Source: Opitutaceae bacterium
GTDB taxonomy: Bacteria; Verrucomicrobiota; Verrucomicrobiia; Opitutales; Opitutaceae
Length of the DNA stretch: 64,000 nt
Direction of reading: 5' to 3'
Assembly (NCBI GenBank): GCA_016795565.1
Contig: JAEUGW010000002.1
Span: 62,001-126,000 of the forward strand
Positions 58,407 to 64,000 of this stretch are shown here, one piece after another. Within the stretch, counting starts at the first letter, position 1. Every line of letters begins with the position of its first letter. The position numbers and the translations under genes are program-made. The notes beneath the pieces were generated by a model. It had not been told where the DNA came from. It saw nothing but the letters and a program-made list of their open reading frames with translations, and did not search any database.

Positions 58407-60635
58407 ATGAGCCGCACCCACCAGGTCACCTCCACCTCCGGCGACAAACTGAAGCGGCTCGCACCCTTCGGCATCGGCCACACCAAGCCGAAGCATTTTC
58501 GCGATATGGCCGGGGTGGTCTGGGCCAACCGCGACAACTTGGGTTACGCGTGGAAAGTTATCAGCCGGGGCGTGTGCGACGGTTGCGCGCTGGGCGTGGC
58601 CGGCCTGCACGACTGGACGATTGACGGCGTGCATCTGTGCATGACGCGACTGAATCTGCTCCGGCTGAACACCATGCCGGCGATGGACCATTCGCTGCTC
58701 GGCGACGCGGAAGCGATGGCCCGGCTGGACAACCGGCAGCTGCGCCAACTCGGCCGGCTGGCCCACCCGATGTTGCGGCGCAAGGGCGAGCGGGGCTTTG
58801 CCCGCATCAGCTGGGAGGAGGCGCTGGCGCTGGCCGGGGCGAAGCTGCGCGCGACGGACCCGCGCCGCATGGCGTTCTTTCTTACGGCGCGCGGCATCAC
58901 CAACGAAGTTTACTACGCCGGCCAGAAAGCCGCCCGTTTCCTCGGCACCAACCACATCGACAACGCCGCGCGCATCTGCCACGCGCCGTCCACCGTCGCG
59001 ATGAAGCAGACGATCGGCCTCAGCGCCTCGACCTGCAGTTACAGCGACTGGATGGGCACCGATCTGATCGTGTTTTTCGGGTCCAACCCGGCGAACGACC
59101 AGCCGGTCAGCACGAAATACCTGCACCTTGCCAAGAAAAAGGGCACAAAGATTGTGCTGGTGAACCCGTATCTGGAGCCCGGCATGCAGCGCTACTGGGT
59201 GCCGTCCGAGCCGGACAGCGCGCTCTTTGGGACGAACCTCGCCGACCACTGGTTCCCTGTCGCGCAGGGCGGCGACATCGCGCTGCTCTACGGCGTGCTC
59301 AAACGGCTGCTCGACACGGGGCTGATTGACCGCGATTTCGTGCGGCGGTGCACGACGGGTTTCGAGGAGGTCGAGGCGCGCGCCCGCCAGCTCCCGTGGG
59401 AGGTGTTGGAGGCGGGCAGCGGCCTGCCGCGCAGCAGCATCGAGGAACTGGCCGACCTGATTGGCCGCGCCCGGTCGGGCGTGTTCGTGTGGAGCATGGG
59501 GATCACGCAGCACGCCTTTGGCGGCGACGCGGTGCAGATGGTCCTCAATGTCGCGCTGGCCCGGGGATTTCTCGGGCGGGATTTTTGCGGCGTCATGCCG
59601 ATCCGCGGGCACTCCTCGGTGCAGGGCGGGGCCGAGATGGGCGCCTACGCCACCGCGTTCCCCGGCGGCCTGCCGGTCACGGACGCCAACGCCGCGGCGC
59701 TCAGCGCGCAGTATGGCTTCCCGGTGCCCGCCTGGCGCGGATTGACCACGACCGAGATGGTCGAGGCGGCGGCGCGCGGCGAACTTGAGGTGTTTTACCT
59801 GCTGGGCGGAAACTTCCTGCGCACGCTGCCCGAGCCGGAATATGTTCGCGCCGCGCTGGCGCGGGTGCCGCTCCGCATCCATCAGGATATCATCGTGACC
59901 GACCAGATGTTCATCGAGCCCGGCGAGGCCGTGCTGTTGCTGCCGGGCAAGACCCGCTATGAGCAGGACGATGGCGGCACGGAAACCAGCACCGAGCGGC
60001 GCGTGATGTTTACCCCGGAGATTCCCCGGCAGGTGGGCGAGGCGCGGGCGGAATGGAAAGTCCTTTTCGACGTGGCGGCGGCGGCGTTCCCCGAGCGGGC
60101 GGCGGCGCTGCGCGGGGTCACGGGGCAGGCCCTGCGCGAGGAGATTGCCCGGGTCGTGCCGTTCTATGACGGCGTGCAGCACCTGAAGAAAACCGGCGAT
60201 GCCTTCCAGTATGGCGGGCGGCACCTGTGCCGGGAGGGGCTCTGCGCCACCTCCGACGGCCGGGCCCATCTCCGGCCGGTGGAACTGCCGGCGGCGCGGC
60301 CCAACGACGACACCTTCCATGTCAGCACCCGCCGCGGCAAGCAGTTCAACACGCTGATCTATGCTGACGTGGATCCGCTCAACGGCGCGCCCCGGGAGGC
60401 CGTGCTGATGAATCCCGATGACGCCGCGCGGCTGCATCTCAAACAGGGCGATCGCATCGCGCTGTGCAACGATCTCGGGCGCTACGACGGGACGGTGTTT
60501 CTTGCCGCCCTCGCGCCCGGCAACCTGCAAATCCACTGGCCGGAGGGCAACGTGATCGTGCATCGCGGGCGGGTGGACGCGCTCAGCGGCGTGCCGGACT
60601 ACAATGCCCGGGTGCGCGTCGAGGTCTCGCGGTGA
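58407..60635 (+). CDS. molybdopterin-dependent oxidoreductase, FdhF/YdeP-like alpha subunit
   Basis: Seen: 742 residues from the ATG at 58407 (MSRTHQVTSTSGDKLKRLAP); earlier in-frame starts at 58323 and 58365 are possible. The N-terminal cysteines are in SRGVCDGCALGVAGLHDW near residue 55. Molybdopterin lines follow: RICHAPSTVAMKQTIGLSAS near 195, FFGSNPANDQPVSTKYLHLA near 230, and PIRGHSSVQGGAEMG near 400. A C-terminal dinucleotide-binding domain has TRRGKQFNTLIY. This is the family called formate dehydrogenase-like alpha or YdeP; the true substrate is unknown. It overlaps fdhD (GTGA), and the operon adds MOSC and MobA. No electron-transfer subunit is encoded nearby. Confidence 0.88.
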   Translation: MSRTHQVTSTSGDKLKRLAPFGIGHTKPKHFRDMAGVVWANRDNLGYAWKVISRGVCDGCALGVAGLHDWTIDGVHLCMTRLNLLRLNTMPAMDHSLLGDAEAMARLDNRQLRQLGRLAHPMLRRKGERGFARISWEEALALAGAKLRATDPRRMAFFLTARGITNEVYYAGQKAARFLGTNHIDNAARICHAPSTVAMKQTIGLSASTCSYSDWMGTDLIVFFGSNPANDQPVSTKYLHLAKKKGTKIVLVNPYLEPGMQRYWVPSEPDSALFGTNLADHWFPVAQGGDIALLYGVLKRLLDTGLIDRDFVRRCTTGFEEVEARARQLPWEVLEAGSGLPRSSIEELADLIGRARSGVFVWSMGITQHAFGGDAVQMVLNVALARGFLGRDFCGVMPIRGHSSVQGGAEMGAYATAFPGGLPVTDANAAALSAQYGFPVPAWRGLTTTEMVEAAARGELEVFYLLGGNFLRTLPEPEYVRAALARVPLRIHQDIIVTDQMFIEPGEAVLLLPGKTRYEQDDGGTETSTERRVMFTPEIPRQVGEARAEWKVLFDVAAAAFPERAAALRGVTGQALREEIARVVPFYDGVQHLKKTGDAFQYGGRHLCREGLCATSDGRAHLRPVELPAARPNDDTFHVSTRRGKQFNTLIYADVDPLNGAPREAVLMNPDDAARLHLKQGDRIALCNDLGRYDGTVFLAALAPGNLQIHWPEGNVIVHRGRVDALSGVPDYNARVRVEVSR

Positions 60636-61453
60636 AGCCGGCCGCCCTGGTGAAAAGCTGGTCCGTCCGCCGCGTGCGGGCCGGCCGGACTGCGGCGGTT
60701 GAGGCCGATGTGCTCGCGGTCGAGGAACCGCTGGAATTGCGCGTGCGCGGCCGTGCCGTGGCCGTGATCATGCGCACGCCGGGGCACGACCCGGATCTGG
60801 CCGCGGGCTTCCTGCTGACGGAGGGGGTGGTGCGCTCTCCCGACGATATCTACGACCTCCTCCAGTGCCGCACCACGAAGCGCGCGGAGAAGGGCAACGT
60901 GATCGAGGCGGTCCTCGCGAAAGATGTGCCGGTCGATTTCGAGTCGCTGACGCGCCACGTCTTCAGCGGCTCGAGCTGCGGGCTCTGCGGCAAGGCGACC
61001 ATCGCGGCCGTCCAGCAGCGTTTTCCGCGGATTCGGCGACCGCTGCGGGTCGCCGCCAAGGTGTTGTGGCAACTGCCGGCGCTGTTGGCGGAGGCCCAAC
61101 CGACCTTCAAGTCCACCGGCGGCCTCCACGCGACGGCGCTCTTTGACGAACAGGGCAGGCTGCTCGTGGCCCGCGAGGATGTGGGCCGGCACAATGCCAT
61201 GGACAAGGTGCTCGGCCATGCGATGCGCGCCGGCTGGCTGCCGCTGGAGCGGCATGTCCTGCTGGTGAGCGGCCGGGTTTCCTTTGAAATCATGCAGAAG
61301 GCGCTCGCCGCCCGTGTGTCGGTGGTGGCGGGAATTTCCGCTCCCACCAGCCTCGCGGCCGAGTTTGCGCAGGCGAACAACCAGACGCTGGTCGGCTTCC
61401 TGCGCGGCGACCGCCTGAACGTCTATGCGGGCCGGCTGGCCCAGGCCCGATGA
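60632..61453 (+). CDS. fdhD: formate dehydrogenase accessory sulfurtransferase
   Basis: Transfers sulfur from IscS to the molybdenum cofactor of formate dehydrogenase-type enzymes. Seen: 273 residues from a GTG at 60632 that overlaps the stop of the oxidoreductase. The essential cysteine pair is C-x2-C in FSGSSCGLCGKATIAAV near residues 112-120. FKSTGGLHATALFD near 168 and REDVGRHNAMDKVLGHA near 185 are diagnostic FdhD lines. The N-terminal EEPLELRVRGRAVAVIMRTP also matches. Its stop overlaps the MOSC gene start (ATGA). The coupling argues that the upstream oxidoreductase needs a sulfurated cofactor. Confidence 0.94.
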   Translation: MKPAALVKSWSVRRVRAGRTAAVEADVLAVEEPLELRVRGRAVAVIMRTPGHDPDLAAGFLLTEGVVRSPDDIYDLLQCRTTKRAEKGNVIEAVLAKDVPVDFESLTRHVFSGSSCGLCGKATIAAVQQRFPRIRRPLRVAAKVLWQLPALLAEAQPTFKSTGGLHATALFDEQGRLLVAREDVGRHNAMDKVLGHAMRAGWLPLERHVLLVSGRVSFEIMQKALAARVSVVAGISAPTSLAAEFAQANNQTLVGFLRGDRLNVYAGRLAQAR

Positions 61454-61914
61454 GAGTCGCCGCCCTCTACGTTTCGCCGGGCCATAATTATTTCGGCCGG
61501 CACGGTCTGGCCCCGGGCGAGCATCCGGTGGTGGCGGTGCCGACGGTGGAGTGTGTCGCCGGGCGTGGGCTCGCGGGCGACCGGTTCCTTGACTACAAGG
61601 AGGACTATGCCGGGCAGATCACATTTTTTGCGGGCGAGGTTTATGACGGAATCTGTCAGGCGCTGAACTGCGCGGACCGGCCGCCGGCGGTGTTTCGCCG
61701 CAATGTGCTCACGCGCGGGGCCGACCTGAACGCGCTGATCGGACAGGAATTCGAGGTGCAGGGCGTGCGCTTCCTTGGCACGCGCGAATGTTCGCCCTGT
61801 TACTGGATGGACCGGGCGTTCGCGCCCGGCGCGGAGGCTTGGCTCAAGGGGCGCGGCGGCTTGCGCGCCCGCATCCTCACCTCCGGCTGGCTCAAGGTGG
61901 ACGCGTCATGCTGA
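61450..61914 (+). CDS. MOSC domain protein
   Basis: MOSC domains occur in molybdenum-cofactor sulfurases and in stand-alone sulfur carriers. Seen: 154 residues. The MOSC lines are VECVAGRGLAGDRFLDYKED near residue 33, RRNVLTRGADLNALIG near 83 and a cysteine-containing line GTRECSPCYWMD near 110. Start and stop both overlap neighbours (ATGA with fdhD, ATGCTGA with mobA), so it sits in a tightly coupled cofactor operon. It may assist cofactor sulfuration or insertion. The exact reaction is unknown. Confidence 0.88.
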   Translation: MRVAALYVSPGHNYFGRHGLAPGEHPVVAVPTVECVAGRGLAGDRFLDYKEDYAGQITFFAGEVYDGICQALNCADRPPAVFRRNVLTRGADLNALIGQEFEVQGVRFLGTRECSPCYWMDRAFAPGAEAWLKGRGGLRARILTSGWLKVDASC

Positions 61915-62495
61915 GCGGCCTGATCCTGGCCGGTGGACGCTCGTCGCGCATGGGCCGCGACAAGGCCGGGTTGGTGCTGCCGGATGGACACACGCTGTTG
62001 CAGCGGCAAGCCGACATTCTGCGCGCGGCGGGAGCGTCGACGCTGTTCGCCTCGGTGAGACGGGGAACAGGTGTGGATCTGCCGGGTGTGACGTTCGTGC
62101 ACGACCGGGTGGCCGACGCCGGGCCGATTGCGGGCATCGCGGCGGGTTTGTGCGCCGCGCCGGCGGGGCTGGTGATCGTCGTGGCGGTGGACATGCCACA
62201 CCTCGGTGAGGAGCATTTGCGGAAGCTCGTTTCGCTGGCGACCGACGCGTGCGGCGTGGTGCCGGTGCAAGACGGACAGATGGAGCCGCTGGCGGCGGTT
62301 TATCCGGCGGCACTGGCCGATTCCGCCGAGGACGCGCTGGGCAGCGAGCGTCGGGCGGTGCATGCGTGGGTCACGCGCGAAGTGAAGCAGGGGCGTCTGC
62401 GGTTGTGGGACACGCCGCCCGACTGGGCCGGCGCGTTGCGCAGCTGGAACACGCCCGGGGATGTTTCGCCCCGCGCCGGCCCGGAGCCGATGTAA
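61908..62495 (+). CDS. mobA: molybdenum cofactor guanylyltransferase
   Basis: Adds GMP to the molybdenum cofactor to form the bis-MGD used by FdhF-type enzymes. Seen: 195 residues from the ATG at 61908. The nucleotidyl-transfer signature GLILAGGRSSRMGRDKAGL is at the N-terminus, DAGPIAGIAAGL lies near residue 72 and VVAVDMPHL near 90 gives the metal-binding Asp. The start overlaps the MOSC stop. A 7-bp hairpin (TGTAACC/GGTTACA, 62491-62509) covers the stop codon, and the convergent pyrophosphatase gene ends 66 bp away. The operon encodes an enzyme plus three factors that finish its cofactor. Confidence 0.93.
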   Translation: MLSGLILAGGRSSRMGRDKAGLVLPDGHTLLQRQADILRAAGASTLFASVRRGTGVDLPGVTFVHDRVADAGPIAGIAAGLCAAPAGLVIVVAVDMPHLGEEHLRKLVSLATDACGVVPVQDGQMEPLAAVYPAALADSAEDALGSERRAVHAWVTREVKQGRLRLWDTPPDWAGALRSWNTPGDVSPRAGPEPM

Positions 62496-62561
62496 CCTAT
62501 TGGGTTACAAACTCGGTGGAGCAAGAACTGGAAAAATGGGGGAGCTGGCTGAGCGGCCAAC

Positions 62562-64000
62562 TCAGTTGCCCTTGCCGTGGGGCGGGTGGGTCCGGCCCCG
62601 GGCGGCGGGGCTGATACCGTCGGCCTGCATTTCCTTCAGGAGGCTGGTGAGGTAGGGGATGAGCTGCTTCTTGCGGCTGACGACGCCGCGCAGGTCGAAG
62701 ATCTCATCCTGCTCGATGTGCGGATAGGAGATGCGGCGGATGAGCTCGGGGTCGGCCTTCACCAGCATGAGCGAGTTCTGCGTGTTGATGTCGGTGACGA
62801 GCAGCACGGCGAAGGTCAGCTTCTCATCGGCCCGGAGTTCGCCGAGGGCCTTGGTCAGGGCCTTGGCGTGCTGCCAGAAATTGTCGAAGCCGAGTTCCTC
62901 GACCTGGGAGACGGCAAAGCGGACGTCCTCCTCGTCGTAGATCTTGAAGTCGGCGCGGACGACCTTGTCCGGGGTGCTGGCGAGGATGACGGAGCCGGAA
63001 CTGAAGATGAGCTTGGCGAGGGCCTTGGCCTTCACCTCGGCGTGGCTTTCCAGCCAGGCGAGGATCTCGGCGTCCTTCGGGGTGGAGGTGGGGCTTTGCA
63101 GCAGGAGGGTGTCGGAGATGAGGCCGGACATCATGAGCCCGGCCAGGTCGGCGCTGGGCTTGAGGCTGTGGCGCCGGAAGAGGTCGGCGACGATGGTGCA
63201 GGTGGAGCCGACGGGCTCGTTGAGGAAGAGGATGGGCTGGGGCGTGGCCATGGGGCCGAGGCGATGGTGGTCGATGATCTCGGTGATGGTGACCTCGTCG
63301 GCGCCGGGCACGGCCTGGGTGAGCTCGTTGTGATCCACGAGCACGAGGCGGGTGGGCACGGGCTTGAGCAGGTCGGTCTTGGTGAGGACGCCCTGCAGGG
63401 TGCCGTCGTCCCCGGTGACGATCATGGCGGCGGGGCCGCCCTGGGCGAATTTGCGCCGCACCTCGGCGATGCGCGTGTCGGTGTTCAGCGCCGTGAACTT
63501 CCGCTCGAAGAGGCCTTCGATGGTGGCGGCGGTGCGGACAAACCAGGCGGTGGTGGCCGTGTCGTGCGGGCTGACCAGGATGCTGACGCCCTGTTTCTTC
63601 GCGAGGGCGAGGATGGCGGGCTCGACGGGCAGGTTGCCGCTGATGATGAGGGCGCGGATGCCGAGCTCGATGGCGCGTTGCTGGACGTCGCGGCGGTCAC
63701 CCAGGATGATCAGCGACTGGTCGGCGGAGATGTTGTCCTGGGCGGAGATTTTCCAGAAGGTGCCGAGATCCATGGCCCCGATGCGGACGAAGAGCTCCTC
63801 CAGGCGGTGCTCGTCCACGACGTGCAGGACCGTGGCCTGCAGGGTCTGGACGATGCGGGCGAGGCTGGTGCGGACCTGGCGCATGGCGCGAGGCTTGTCG
63901 AGGCGGGGGATGAAGTGGTGGCCAAGCGAGGCCAGGGTCAGCGAGCCGAGGGCGCGCTTGCGGGCGGAGATGACGGGAAGCACGGAGATGCCGTGTGCGT
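62562..64000 (-). CDS. manganese-type inorganic pyrophosphatase with CBS/DRTGG insert (cut by window edge)
   Basis: Family II (DHH) pyrophosphatase. Seen: the frame is open from the right edge, reading RTGISVLPVISARKRALGSL before any start codon, so the N-terminal DHH motif I lies outside. In order: end of a first CBS unit, a DRTGG-like region (LIILGDRRDVQQRAIELGIR), a second CBS unit (LNTDTRIAEVRRKFAQGG, then LQGVLTKTDLLKPV), then the catalytic VDHNELTQAV and ITEIIDHHRLG (DHH), and a DHHA2 domain ending in VSRKKQLIPYLTSLLKEM. Known of the family: CBS-pyrophosphatases are controlled by adenine nucleotides. A C-terminal Arg/His-rich tail of about 15 residues follows. Confidence 0.9.
   Translation of the reverse strand, partial: AHGISVLPVISARKRALGSLTLASLGHHFIPRLDKPRAMRQVRTSLARIVQTLQATVLHVVDEHRLEELFVRIGAMDLGTFWKISAQDNISADQSLIILGDRRDVQQRAIELGIRALIISGNLPVEPAILALAKKQGVSILVSPHDTATTAWFVRTAATIEGLFERKFTALNTDTRIAEVRRKFAQGGPAAMIVTGDDGTLQGVLTKTDLLKPVPTRLVLVDHNELTQAVPGADEVTITEIIDHHRLGPMATPQPILFLNEPVGSTCTIVADLFRRHSLKPSADLAGLMMSGLISDTLLLQSPTSTPKDAEILAWLESHAEVKAKALAKLIFSSGSVILASTPDKVVRADFKIYDEEDVRFAVSQVEELGFDNFWQHAKALTKALGELRADEKLTFAVLLVTDINTQNSLMLVKADPELIRRISYPHIEQDEIFDLRGVVSRKKQLIPYLTSLLKEMQADGISPAARGRTHPPHGKGN

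Overview
The window looks like a chromosome segment of a high-GC Gram-negative bacterium, most likely Verrucomicrobiota close to Opitutaceae. This placement is inferred from gene content and protein style: a TonB receptor with lipoproteins and RND pumps (outer membrane present), a LacI-type regulator next to glycan-degrading enzymes, separate GluRS and GlnRS, and palindromic intergenic repeats. No rRNA or marker phylogeny is available here. Most of the window is ordinary housekeeping DNA. Both ends cut a gene: trpE on the left and a CBS-domain family II pyrophosphatase on the right.

Layout. 1-4.8 kb: trpE (partial), glmS, glgC, lgt. 4.9-6.5 kb: gcvT and gcvH. 6.6-11.4 kb: an RND efflux operon that ends in a small exported protein built of four exact 45-residue repeats. 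11.6-15.7 kb: typA, then a three-gene phospholipid operon (acyltransferase, CdsA-like, CDP-alcohol transferase). 15.7-17.07 kb: a 1.35-kb stretch without a credible gene, with strong nested hairpins and a minus-strand terminator, a candidate structured RNA. 17.07-21.4 kb: a second RND operon. 21.5-25.5 kb: a scar region (stranded hrpB start, DUF3883-like remnant, VapBC-type toxin-antitoxin) in front of intact hrpB. 25.6-28.8 kb: ppc and a ribosome-hibernation factor. 29-36.8 kb: a glycan/hexuronate locus (GH88, clan GH-A hydrolase, TonB receptor, a LacI regulator broken by an in-frame TAG, and an MFS transporter). 36.8-46.3 kb: speA, yajC, secDF, recJ, a DedA protein, a KefB-like antiporter and tRNA-Arg(ACG). 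46.3-51.8 kb: a complete hutHUGI histidine-degradation operon. 52-58.3 kb: a second hibernation factor, an RluA-type pseudouridine synthase, an M14-like peptidase, gltX, a second PIN toxin-antitoxin pair, a stranded copy of the gltX 3' end, and glnS. 58.4-62.5 kb: a molybdopterin oxidoreductase with fdhD, a MOSC protein and mobA.

Three themes cut across the genes. First, both toxin-antitoxin modules lie between an intact housekeeping gene and a stranded duplicate of that gene's end (hrpB 5' end, gltX 3' end), with no recombinase in sight. Second, six dispersed palindromes share one architecture, TGTRGG-type ends around two back-to-back hairpins. Their stems change in sequence but stay paired. 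Two of them supply the stop codon of the adjacent gene and one is spliced in frame into hrpB. Third, several regulatory candidates are visible: a perfect 17-bp palindrome ahead of hutH, an inverted repeat at the second toxin-antitoxin start, and a LacI-type operator between the TonB receptor and the broken regulator.

Starts given here were often moved downstream of the longest possible ORF, to fit family N-termini, signal peptides or gene spacing.
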